This document shows, piece by piece, positions 49,193 through 56,995 of a stretch of DNA of 64,000 bases (the stretch's first letter is position 1; every line of letters begins with the position of its first letter). Below the pieces are notes generated by a model. It had not been told where the DNA came from, searched no databases, and saw only the letters and a program-made list of their open reading frames with translations. The translations under genes and the position numbers were made by a program. This DNA comes from an uncultured Eggerthellaceae bacterium (GTDB lineage Bacteria > Actinomycetota > Coriobacteriia > Coriobacteriales > Eggerthellaceae). The DNA lies in assembly GCA_905234785.1 (NCBI GenBank), contig CAJOIP010000001.1:40553-104552 (forward strand), read 5' to 3'.

Positions 49193-49780
49193 ATGGTGAA
49201 TTCGGTTGACGCGAAGGTTGCGGATGACGTCAAATGCCCTGGGTGCCATTTCGAGTGCAGGCTCGCGAGGTACCAGTGCGGACGCGGCCTGGAATTCTTT
49301 GAAATGGCAGTTGCCGGTGAGGAGGTCCCCATTCGCCGCGGTCCCATGATGACGCCAAGCGAACGCGCCGCATGCGGGGGAGACGGCAAGCCGCCGTTGA
49401 ACGACCGCGTCATGCACGGGTTCAACATCCTAGCCAACAGGCTTCAGAAACGCCATGTCGAAGCCGGCGCGCGCAAAGTAGTGTCGACGCTGTCTCGCAC
49501 GGGGCAGTTCATGTCGCTGCCGTTTTTGGCGAAGCGCATGCTGATGGACATCGACGAGACCGACGAGGCGTTGGATGAGGCGCGGCGGGCCGGCTACATC
49601 GTCATCGAGACCGATTTCCACGCTGGGCGCATCGCGCGCCTGACCGATGCCGGCCGCGAGCAAGCTGCTGCCTGGAAGCAAGAGCGCGACGACAGCACTG
49701 CAGTGTTCCTCTTGCCGCTTTCCGATGAGGAGAAGGAAACGCTCGAAACCCTCGTCCGCAAATTGCTCGTCATGGGGTAG
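49193..49780 (+). CDS. Cys-cluster protein with MarR-like winged helix (paralogue 1)
   Basis: 195 residues. Residues 14-33 hold four cysteines, CPGCHFECRLARYQCGRG, followed by EEVPIRRGP; this looks like a small metal-binding or Fe-S module. Residues 85-190 form a MarR-type winged helix (LSRTGQFMSLPFLAKRMLMD, DEALDEARRAGYIVIETDFH, LSDEEKETLETLVRKLL). The protein at 52606-53163 shares both the Cys module and the wing. I infer a redox- or metal-responsive regulator; the ligand is unknown. It directly follows a diguanylate cyclase gene. Confidence 0.82.
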   Translation: MVNSVDAKVADDVKCPGCHFECRLARYQCGRGLEFFEMAVAGEEVPIRRGPMMTPSERAACGGDGKPPLNDRVMHGFNILANRLQKRHVEAGARKVVSTLSRTGQFMSLPFLAKRMLMDIDETDEALDEARRAGYIVIETDFHAGRIARLTDAGREQAAAWKQERDDSTAVFLLPLSDEEKETLETLVRKLLVMG

Positions 49781-49832
49781 TAAAGCTGGATAAGCGATTG
49801 CCGCTTGTCAGGATTCGGATGGTGCGAAACGG

Positions 49833-49862
49833 AGAAGCGCCCCGCAATCGCGGGGCGCTTCT
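49833..49862. terminator. Bidirectional terminator
   Basis: AGAAGCGCCCCGC-AATC-GCGGGGCGCTTCT, 13-bp perfect stem in the gap between two convergent MarR-like genes. Confidence 0.9.
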
Positions 49863-49895
49863 CGTGGTGCTTGCTCGTGGTTTGCGCTCGCCAGC

Positions 49896-50363
49896 TTACG
49901 CAGCGGTGTGCCAGGCCTTGACGGCCTTCTCCATGAGGCCGTGGAGCTGCTTCTGCTCCTCCTCGGTCAGCGCGCCGAACAGGTTGGCGGCGTTGGCGTG
50001 CATGCGCTCCTCGATCATCTTGCGGTGTTCCACGCCCTTCTCGGTCAGCGTGTAGCCGCCTTCTTCGCGCACGGCCAGCTCGTGCTCGACCAGGCGCTTG
50101 GCGACCTTGTTCCAGGCGATGGAGCCCTTCTTCACCTTGAGGGACTTGCGCAGCGCCTCCTCCTTGATGCCCGGCTCCTTGCCGATGACCAGCAGAGCCT
50201 TGGCCACGGGACGCGGTTGGCGCTTGCCGCCGTTCTTGCCCTCGCCGCGGCCCTCGAGGTCGCGGTCGGAGCGCAGGATGGCCCCGCAGTTGCGGACGTC
50301 GTGGGCGATGCGCTCGCTCATGGGCTTGGTGCTGAAGAATTCCTTGCGTTGTGCGTCGTTCAT
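49896..50363 (-). CDS. MarR-like winged-helix protein
   Basis: 155 residues. Residues 55-125 fit a winged helix (ALLVIGKEPGIKEEALRKSL, WNKVAKRLVEHELAVREEGG, YTLTEKGVEHRKMIEE), and the end LFGALTEEEQKQLHGLMEKA matches the C-terminal dimer helix of MarR proteins in this window. Residues 40-52 are Gly/Lys/Arg-rich. A single cysteine (NCGAIL) sits near the N-terminus, without the full Cys module of its neighbours. AGGAAAGAG upstream of the ATG. Confidence 0.82.
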   Translation of the reverse strand: MNDAQRKEFFSTKPMSERIAHDVRNCGAILRSDRDLEGRGEGKNGGKRQPRPVAKALLVIGKEPGIKEEALRKSLKVKKGSIAWNKVAKRLVEHELAVREEGGYTLTEKGVEHRKMIEERMHANAANLFGALTEEEQKQLHGLMEKAVKAWHTAA

Positions 50364-50524
50364 TTCTCTTTCCTTTCGTTCGGGTCCCGGGGCCTTTCCG
50401 CCCGGGCTGTTTCCTTTGCTTTCGTGTTCGTCTCACGAACGGTTCGTGAAGCGAACAGTTATAAATATAACGGGTTCCGAACGATTGTCAAGGGAAATTT
50501 TAAAATTTTTTTCCTGCGTCAAGT

Positions 50525-50587
50525 CGGGCGGCAGTTTGGGGTCTGTCGGCGCCGACAGAAAGGGGAGTCCCCCCAAACTGCCGCCCG
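50525..50587. repeat. Nested palindrome upstream of the ATPase gene
   Basis: Outer arms CGGGCGGCAGTTTGGGG (50525-50541) and its exact complement (50571-50587); inside, a perfect 16-bp palindrome CTGTCGGCGCCGACAG (50543-50558). The string CGGGCGGC recurs at about 52081, next to the point where the MarR gene is broken, so the pair may mark the ends of an inserted segment. Confidence 0.8.
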
Positions 50588-50696
50588 TTAAACGGGGAGG
50601 GAATGCTATTCGCGGTAGAACGATGCTTGCAACTTTAGCTCCTGCACTATATACTGAAAATGAAATCTGTGAATACTAATTCAGTAAAGGACCAAT

Positions 50697-52058
50697 ATGT
50701 TTATAGGCAGGGAGAAGGAGCTCGCTTCGCTCGAGGGCCAGTTTTCGTCTCGCGACAGGACTGCTGTTCTTGTGTACGGGAAGCGCAGAGTGGGAAAATC
50801 GACGCTCATCTCGCAAGCTGCAAAGAGATTCGACGGAGTCGTGGTAGAGCACCTCTGCGCCCAAACGTCGTTCTCGGGCAATCTCGAGCTGCTTTGTCGA
50901 AGCATCGGCGTGTCCCTCGGGATTTCGGGTCTGCGCTTCGGCCATCTCCTAGACCTGTTCGATTTTCTGAAAAATCGAAATGAGCCGATTCTGCTCGTCA
51001 TCGATGAGTACCAGTACCTGAAGGAATCATTGTCGGGAAACGAGGTGGACTCGCTTTTCCAGGGCATCATCGACTCGCTTCCTGTGAACGTCAAGCTGGT
51101 GCTTTGCGGGTCGTACGTCACCGTCATGCGTGAGCTGCTTGAAGAGGGCAATCCGCTTTTCGGGCGCTTCACGGCCATACTGCATGTTGAGGAATTTGAC
51201 TATTACGACGCCGCGCGCTTCTATTCCGATAAGAGCCCCTATGACAAGGCGGCGTATTATGGCCTGTTTGGCGGATCTCCGTTTGTGCTTTCGTCGCTCG
51301 ACTACGGGCTGACGCCAGGCGAAAACATGGTGAACCTCCTGCTGCCCGAAACGGGTGTTTTGCGTACGCATGTGGAAAGCGTCATGCTCAAAGAAGTACA
51401 GCGTGCGTTCGATGTGCGTATACTGGACGCGCTTGGAAACGGTAAGAAGCGGTATTCCGAGATTCAGTCGGTGGTCGGCGCTCAGAGTAGCGGCCTTCTC
51501 GACAAGCAGCTGAAGAATCTCATGAACATGGAGACGATTCGGAAGGTCTCGCCAGTCAATCGGCGCAGCGATAAGAAGAAACAGTTCTACGAAATCAGCG
51601 ACAACCTAATGCGGCTTTATTTCGCTTACATATTCGGCAACTCAGCCTCGCTGGCGAACTTGGGCGAGGCGGCATTTTACGACAGTCAGGTCGCGCCCTC
51701 TATCGAGCAGTTTGCGGATCGGCGTTTTGAAGAGGTTGCCTTGCAGTACTTCAAGCGCCTGGCACGTGCAGGCAAGCTTCCAGGCGTGCTCGACTTCGGG
51801 ACGTATTGGTACGATGACCCAGTGGCCAAGATGAACGGCGAATTCGACTGCGTTCTCAGCAAGGGAGATGCGCTCGACTTTTACGAATGCAAGCGCTTCG
51901 ATCGACCCATGACAAAGGCGGAATGTCAGGTCGAGGAGGGGCAAGTCCGCTCGAAACCTGGCGTCATGGCGAACAAAGTCGGTTTCATCTGCACGGGCGG
52001 TTTTGACTTCTCCTCGCGCAAGTACCCCCTGGTTACAGGCGGCGATCTCTATTTGTAA
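50697..52058 (+). CDS. AAA-family ATPase with C-terminal DUF234/nuclease-like domain
   Basis: 453 residues. Residues 1-240 are an archaeal-type AAA ATPase (FIGREKELASLEGQF; Walker A VYGKRRVGKST; Walker B LLVIDEYQYL). A winged-helix segment follows (about 235-290), then a C-terminal region with GEFDCVL ... DFYECKRF, compatible with a PD-(D/E)xK nuclease fold. Such genes are scattered among bacteria and archaea; function is largely unknown, sometimes proposed as selfish or defence-related. Base composition is visibly lower in GC than the neighbours and it interrupts a MarR gene, both suggesting recent gain. Confidence 0.88.
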   Translation: MFIGREKELASLEGQFSSRDRTAVLVYGKRRVGKSTLISQAAKRFDGVVVEHLCAQTSFSGNLELLCRSIGVSLGISGLRFGHLLDLFDFLKNRNEPILLVIDEYQYLKESLSGNEVDSLFQGIIDSLPVNVKLVLCGSYVTVMRELLEEGNPLFGRFTAILHVEEFDYYDAARFYSDKSPYDKAAYYGLFGGSPFVLSSLDYGLTPGENMVNLLLPETGVLRTHVESVMLKEVQRAFDVRILDALGNGKKRYSEIQSVVGAQSSGLLDKQLKNLMNMETIRKVSPVNRRSDKKKQFYEISDNLMRLYFAYIFGNSASLANLGEAAFYDSQVAPSIEQFADRRFEEVALQYFKRLARAGKLPGVLDFGTYWYDDPVAKMNGEFDCVLSKGDALDFYECKRFDRPMTKAECQVEEGQVRSKPGVMANKVGFICTGGFDFSSRKYPLVTGGDLYL

Positions 52059-52097
52059 GAGTATTCTCCCTATGCTAAACCGGGCGGCGCTCAGGGG

Positions 52098-52442
52098 GGC
52101 GAACGCTTCGTCGGCGATGCCCGATTCGATGTCGACGACCTTCTTAGCGGCCGTCTTGCCCTTCTTGGTCAGGGAAATGATGATCACGCGGCGATCGGCC
52201 TTCGAGCGCACGCGTTCGATGAGGCCCTTCTCCTCGAGCCTGGTGAGCAGCTCCGAGAGCGTTGCGCGCGCCAAGCCCATCTCCTCGAGCAGGTCGCGCT
52301 GCGACATGGAGTCGTGGCGCGAGAGGATGGTGAGGACCCGCTGCTGGCCGGGGGCCATCTTCAGCTCGGGTTCCCCATGACCGTGCCTCAGCAGGTGCGA
52401 GACGCGCAGGAGAGCGCGGTACAGTTCGAAGTCATCTGCCAT
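52098..52442 (-). pseudogene. MarR-family regulator, 3' end lost at the ATPase insertion
   Basis: The 115 residues from the ATG at 52442 are a good MarR protein: LKMAPGQQRVLTILSRHDSM, SQRDLLEEMGLARATLSELL, TRLEEKGLIERVRSKADRRV, IIISLTKKGK, up to DEAFAPLS. At that point relatives continue with a DEE-type C-terminal helix, but here the frame runs into sequence antisense to the ATPase gene and stays open to 51642 by chance. The dimerisation helix is therefore missing. It may be non-functional, or survive as a chimera of up to 266 residues. Confidence 0.72.
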
Positions 52443-52605
52443 GATGGCCCGCTTTCCACGTAGGGTCGATAATTCGTCATGCGAATCATAGCATGAGCGG
52501 AAAAGACCGAGGCCACCTGAAGGGCGTCAATCCTCCAGGTGGCCTCGATGCGGGAAGGGCTGCGCCACGAAACCTCAAATGGCGGACATCCTGTACTGCA
52601 AGTCG

Positions 52606-53163
52606 TCACTGCTTCTTCGGCTGCTTCGTGAAGAGCTTCACCAGAAGGCGGAGCAGTTCGTCCTGCTCCTCGTCCGACAGGACGTTGAGGAACTCGATGT
52701 GAATCTTGGGGCGCTCTTCGAGGCGATGCTCGCCGATCTTGCGGCCTTCCTCGGTGGCCACGACCATCTGCTTGCCGTTCACCTCCTCAATGGTGACGAC
52801 GCCGTCTTCGAGGGCTTGGTCGAGCAACCATTTATAGCCGCCCTCGTTCGTGCCCAAATCGAGCGTGGTGACCCAGGGCTCTGCCATGCCCCTGCGGCGG
52901 CAAATCGAGTACAGCAGCTGTTCGTCGGGCGTTTCCGCATAGCGTTTGCGAAGCACCCTGAAGCCGACCATCAGGAAGTGGGCGATCTTCTCGCTGCGGG
53001 TCTTGTTGCCGACCGGTTTGTCGGGGCCGAAGCGGTTCGGAATCTCCTCGCCGGCTTGGTCGCGCTCCCAGAACATCTTGCCGCGGCCGCACGAGTAGTT
53101 GTCGAGCTGGCACACGCGCAGGCACCCCGGGCAGTGGAACGGTCTCGTGGTCTGTGCGTCCAT
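52606..53163 (-). CDS. Cys-cluster protein with MarR-like winged helix (paralogue 2)
   Basis: 185 residues. Residues 11-28 carry CPGCLRVCQLDNYSCGRG, then ERDQAGEEIPNRFGP, matching the Cys module of 49193-49780 (shared pattern CPGC-x3-C-x6-CGRG, AGEE-x-P). Residues 65-185 are a winged helix with a regulatory C-terminus (VTTLDLGTNEGGYKWLLDQA, VLSDEEQDELLRLLVKLF). It ends in TGA, unusual in this window. It probably regulates nearby genes, possibly the ABC importer downstream on the same strand; no direct evidence. Confidence 0.82.
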   Translation of the reverse strand: MDAQTTRPFHCPGCLRVCQLDNYSCGRGKMFWERDQAGEEIPNRFGPDKPVGNKTRSEKIAHFLMVGFRVLRKRYAETPDEQLLYSICRRRGMAEPWVTTLDLGTNEGGYKWLLDQALEDGVVTIEEVNGKQMVVATEEGRKIGEHRLEERPKIHIEFLNVLSDEEQDELLRLLVKLFTKQPKKQ

Positions 53164-53549
53164 AGAATTACCTCTCTCTCAGAATAATCACTGGCAAGAT
53201 TATATATGTTTTCCAATAATCTATATGCTTGAATCAAGGAGAGGTTTGAGGCCGACTTGGCTCGCTGATAGGCTCGTATGTAGATTATCAGAACTGAGAA
53301 TAAATATGACATGCAGTTATGCATGTTCTGATAATCTATCCTCAAGACAGAATAATCATCCCTCCATTAACGATGCTCCTCTGTCTTGCGAGGGCGCCTC
53401 CTCCCCAAGCGCTCTCTCCTCACTCCGAGGCGGGGCCTTATCTTCCCCCTCAGACGGTTTTTGCCGGCAGGCCCCGCCTTCTCGTTTTCCGAACGTTGTT
53501 GGATGCTTGTTAAGCCCGAAGGAGATACTCCCCACTGGGCTCCTTCGGG
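53164..53549. other. 386-bp gap with inverted repeats and terminator hairpins
   Basis: No supported gene. AT-rich left part holds a 14-bp inverted repeat TAGATTATCAGAAC (53281-53294) and GTTCTGATAATCTA (53325-53338), a candidate operator. The right part has a hairpin GGCGGGGCCT / AGGCCCCGCC (53429-53438 and 53469-53478) and, at 53513-53551, AGCCCGAAGGAG / CTCCTTCGGGCT, which overlaps the end of the ABC ATPase gene and probably terminates it on the minus strand. Confidence 0.75.
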
Positions 53550-54335
53550 CTACAGCTTCGAGGACACGCAAGCCACGCGGTCGACTTCGTCGACGTAGAC
53601 CAGGTGCAGCTCGGTGCCGTACAGCTCGCTTAAACGCTCGCTCGTCAGGGTGGTGTCGGCGTCGCCCACGGCCAGGGTACCGTCGGCATTCAGCATGGCC
53701 ACCTTGCCGCCGAGCAGGATGGGTTGGTCGGGGTTGTGCGTCGTCATGACCACGGCGTAGCCGCGTTCGGTCAGCTGCTTGCAGGTGCGCATGACGCGGA
53801 TCTGGTTGCCGAAGTCGAGTGCGCTCGTGGGCTCGTCGAACAGGATGACCTCGGGGTCCTGCACGATGGCGCGCGCCACGGCCACGCGCTGGCGCTCGCC
53901 GCCGGAAAGGTGCGACACCGTGCGGTCGGCGAGCTTTTGCAGCTCTAAGTCGGCAATGGCCTGCTCGACGCGCTCGTAGTCTTCCTCTTTCGGCGTCGCG
54001 AACATGCCGATGCGCGGCGCCGCGCCCATGACCAGGTACTCGCGCACGGTGTAGCCGTATGTCACCGAGATGTGTTGGCGCACGTAGCCGATGTGCTTGG
54101 CAAGCTCGCGCGTCGAATAGCTCTCGACGGGCTCGCCGTTCACGTGCACGAAGCCTTCTGCCGGCGCCGCCAGGCCGGCGATGCAGTTCAAAAGCGTCGA
54201 CTTGCCCGCTCCGTTCGGGCCGAGCAGCGTGAACATCTCGCCGCGTTCCACCGTGAACGAAACGTGCTCGAACACGTTGCCCCGATCGCGCGAATAGCGG
54301 AACGCCAGGTCGTTAACTTCCAGAAGCGATGCCAT
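53550..54335 (-). CDS. ABC importer ATPase (BtuD/FecE family)
   Basis: 261 residues. Walker A LLGPNGAGKSTLL, Q-loop RQHISVTYG, signature HLSGGERQRVAVAR, Walker B ILFDEPTSALD, H-loop TTHNPDQ. Energises the permease encoded upstream. The family imports iron-siderophores, haem, cobalamin or, for MolBC-type systems, molybdate/tungstate; the nearby molybdate genes make the last possible but sequence alone does not decide. It starts 15 bases after the permease stop. Confidence 0.92.
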   Translation of the reverse strand: MASLLEVNDLAFRYSRDRGNVFEHVSFTVERGEMFTLLGPNGAGKSTLLNCIAGLAAPAEGFVHVNGEPVESYSTRELAKHIGYVRQHISVTYGYTVREYLVMGAAPRIGMFATPKEEDYERVEQAIADLELQKLADRTVSHLSGGERQRVAVARAIVQDPEVILFDEPTSALDFGNQIRVMRTCKQLTERGYAVVMTTHNPDQPILLGGKVAMLNADGTLAVGDADTTLTSERLSELYGTELHLVYVDEVDRVACVSSKL

Positions 54336-54350
54336 GTGAAACCCCCTGCC

Positions 54351-55436
54351 TTAATCCGCGTCGCGCTGCTTGATCAGGATGTAGCCGAATATCGGCGCGC
54401 CGACGAGGCCGGTCAGGATGCCGAGCGGAATCTCGTAGCCCGATATGTTGCGCGCGCAGAAGTCGACGAGCATCATGAACGCCGCCGCGACGAGGATGAC
54501 CGTGGGCAGCAGCCGCTTGTTGTCGGAGCCCACGATGCGCCGCGTGACATGCGGGATGATGAGGCCCACCCAGCCGATGGTGCCCGCAATGGAAACCGCG
54601 CTGGCCGTGAGCAGGGTCGACGCGATGATTATGATGTTGCGCTCGCGCTTCAGGTCGACGCCGAGCGAACGGGCCTCCTCCTCGCCGAGCGAGATGAGGT
54701 TCAGCCGCCAGCGCATGGCCACGAGCACGATGGCGGCTATGATCATGACCGGAGCCGTGTAGCTGAGCGTGCCGAAATTAACCTTCGCGATGGAGCCGAG
54801 CTGCCAGTACGTGATCGACGCCAGCTGCGTTTCGGGGTCGGCGACGTACTTCATGAGGCCGAGGATCGACGACATGAAGCCGCCGACGATAACGCCCGAC
54901 AAGACCATCATCACGTTGGAATGGCGATGCATGAACTTGGGGATGGAAACCGTGATGAACACGGTGATGAGGCCGCCCACGAACGCGAACAGCTGCGTCT
55001 GCCACGTGTTCATGTACAGCAGGATGGAAAGCGCCGCGCCGACGCATGCGCCGTACGACACGCCCAGGATGTCGGGCGAGACGAGCGGGTTTTGGAACAC
55101 GCCCTGGTACGAGGCGCCCGAAAGCGCCAGCGCCGCGCCCACGAGGAACGCCGCCACCACGCGCGGCAGGCGGATGTTCATGATGACGTTGTAGTCGTTG
55201 GTCGTCCAGGTGGCGTCGGCGTTCGTGAAGGGCGAGGAAAGAATCGCCAGCGTCGTCTGGATGTCGACCGAATAGCGCCCGATGCACAGCGACGCGATCG
55301 CGAACACGACGACCACGATGCCGCACACGATGAGGATGATGCCGAGGGGCACTTGCCGCTTTCCCTCGATCGTCGCGTCTTCTGCTGCGAACTTGCGTTT
55401 CCTTTCGGGTTCGCTCGCGGGTTTCTCTTCGGCCAT
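54351..55436 (-). CDS. ABC importer permease (BtuC/FecCD family)
   Basis: 361 residues with a charged ~30-residue N-terminus and about ten predicted membrane helices. Family motifs: RLPRVVAAFLVGAALALSGA, YQGVFQNPLVSPDILGVSYG, and near the end GTIGWVGLIIPHVTRRIVGS. First gene of the permease-ATPase pair; the substrate-binding lipoprotein is encoded divergently across a 172-base gap. Confidence 0.94.
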   Translation of the reverse strand: MAEEKPASEPERKRKFAAEDATIEGKRQVPLGIILIVCGIVVVVFAIASLCIGRYSVDIQTTLAILSSPFTNADATWTTNDYNVIMNIRLPRVVAAFLVGAALALSGASYQGVFQNPLVSPDILGVSYGACVGAALSILLYMNTWQTQLFAFVGGLITVFITVSIPKFMHRHSNVMMVLSGVIVGGFMSSILGLMKYVADPETQLASITYWQLGSIAKVNFGTLSYTAPVMIIAAIVLVAMRWRLNLISLGEEEARSLGVDLKRERNIIIIASTLLTASAVSIAGTIGWVGLIIPHVTRRIVGSDNKRLLPTVILVAAAFMMLVDFCARNISGYEIPLGILTGLVGAPIFGYILIKQRDAD

Positions 55437-55507
55437 CCTGCCCTCCTAATTGTGGTCGAAATGCTCAAAAAACCAGTTCAAAACTATTCTAAGAAAGAAA
55501 TATACGC

Positions 55508-55536
55508 TTGCCAATATAAAACAGGTTCACTATTAT
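55508..55536 (+). promoter_or_regulatory. Promoter of the substrate-binding protein gene
   Basis: TTGCCA, 17-base spacer, TATTAT, in the AT-rich divergent region. GTTC repeats lie around the -10 box. A matching minus-strand promoter for the permease is likely but not clear. Confidence 0.55.
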
Positions 55537-55608
55537 GTTCAAGTCGGTTTATTGTCAAACAGCAATAAACATTTAGTACAGCAACGTGAATGCGAGGAAG
55601 GGAATCAC

Positions 55609-56745
55609 ATGACACTGCACGATGGCATCTCAAGAAGGCAATTCGTGAAAATCGGCTCGGCGACGGCTGCGGTCGGCGCCCTTGCGGGGCTCGCGGGCTG
55701 CGCGGGCGGATCTGGCTCGGGTTCGGCTTCTGCAAGCGCATCGGCAAGCGCCAGCGCGTCGGCCAGCGCGTCATCGGGTTCCGCCACCACGCAGACGCTC
55801 ACCGACAATGCGGGCGACACCGTCGAGGTTCCCCTGGAAATCAACAAGATCGTCGATTTGTGGCATGCCCACAACCAGGTCGTCCTCATGCTCGGCGCGG
55901 GCGACAAGCTCGTCGGCACGACGGAGAACTTCAAGAAGCGCGCCTGGGCCAACAAGGTGTATCCCGGCCTGGCGAACGTCGAGGCCCTCGTCACGGGCCA
56001 GGGCGCAGGCGAGGTTAACTACGAGGAAGCGCTCAAGCTCGAGCCCGATGTCGTGTTCACGTCCGACAAGGACGTCACCGCCAGCTGCCGCGACCAGGGC
56101 ATGTGCACGGTCAACGTCATGTTCTCGGACTTCGACGGCCTGCGCCGCGACGTCGAGCTGACCGGCACGATCCTCGGCGGCGATGCCGCGGATATCGCAG
56201 CCGAGTGGGCTGACCTGCTCGACGCGAACATCGCGCGGGTCGACAAGGTCATGGGCAGCGTCGCCGATTCCGACAGGGTGAAGGTGCTGCACATCCAGAG
56301 CATCGACAAGAAGCAGTACGACGGCGTGAACACCATCGTCGACGAGTGGATCAAGCTGGCCGGCGGCGTGAACGCGCTTACGATCGAGGGCAACATGAAG
56401 GAAGTCCCGATGGAGGACATCGTTTCCGCCGACCCCGAGGTCATCATCATCGGCGGCGGCACCGAGGAAATGGTGAACACCCTCATGAACGACGCGGCCT
56501 GGAGCGGCATCACCGCCGTGAAGAACGGCGCCGTGTACGGCAACCCGTCTGGCGTGTTCGCGTGGGACCGCTACTCCGGCGAGGAAGCGCTGCAGGTGCT
56601 GTGGGCCGCGCAGAAGCTGAACCCCGACAAGTTCGCCGACATCGACATGGTGAAGGAGACGCAGGACTTCTACAAGCAGTTCTACGGCTACACGCTTTCC
56701 GCCGACGACGCCAACCGCATCCTGAACGGCGAGAACCCGGCGTAA
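55609..56745 (+). CDS. Tat-exported lipoprotein, class III substrate-binding protein of the ABC importer
   Basis: 378 residues from the ATG at 55609 (GAGGAAGGGA upstream). Residues 8-35 form a twin-arginine signal (SRRQFVKIGSATAAVG) ending in a lipobox LAGLAGC. A Ser/Ala-rich linker (GSGSASASASASASASAS) follows, then a COG0614-type domain (residues 65-375: GDKLVGTTENFKKRAWANKV, ALKLEPDVVFTSD, VSADPEVIIIGGG). Export by Tat rather than Sec is notable and may mean folding or cofactor loading before export. Ligand unknown: iron complex, corrinoid or oxyanion. Confidence 0.92.
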   Translation: MTLHDGISRRQFVKIGSATAAVGALAGLAGCAGGSGSGSASASASASASASASASSGSATTQTLTDNAGDTVEVPLEINKIVDLWHAHNQVVLMLGAGDKLVGTTENFKKRAWANKVYPGLANVEALVTGQGAGEVNYEEALKLEPDVVFTSDKDVTASCRDQGMCTVNVMFSDFDGLRRDVELTGTILGGDAADIAAEWADLLDANIARVDKVMGSVADSDRVKVLHIQSIDKKQYDGVNTIVDEWIKLAGGVNALTIEGNMKEVPMEDIVSADPEVIIIGGGTEEMVNTLMNDAAWSGITAVKNGAVYGNPSGVFAWDRYSGEEALQVLWAAQKLNPDKFADIDMVKETQDFYKQFYGYTLSADDANRILNGENPA

Positions 56746-56775
56746 GGTTCCCAGGCCCTTCGGCTTTCCCTTTCC

Positions 56776-56815
56776 GCATGCGGGCGTCCGTGCGCCGGGC
56801 GGCCCGCATGTCGTT
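56776..56815 (+). terminator. Hairpin after the substrate-binding protein gene
   Basis: GCATGCGGGC and GCCCGCATG pair, then TCGTTGT. A second inverted repeat, GCCTTAAC / GTTAAGGC, lies at 56835-56875. A TATAAT box at 56952-56957 probably serves the next gene. Confidence 0.6.
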
Positions 56816-56995
56816 GTAGGGGCTCGATCGGCTCGCCTTAACCCGGTTTACCCAGATGTTCGGCGGCGTTAAGGCAACCGGCGGCGCGGCGTGTCTTGCG
56901 GCCTGGGCGGACCGAACCGTTAATGTAGTAGTTATTTATGAGTTAGAATAGTATAATTACATCGCAGGCGAACAACCCCGCTACGAGGAGTTGCG

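Noticed and set aside
51642..52097. C-terminal half of the 266-codon MarR frame
   Set aside because: Antisense to the well-supported ATPase gene and without similarity to MarR dimer helices; treated as read-through after truncation.
49193..53163. Defence island
   Set aside because: Apart from one AAA/DUF234 ATPase there are no restriction, toxin-antitoxin or known defence genes; the rest are MarR-type regulators.
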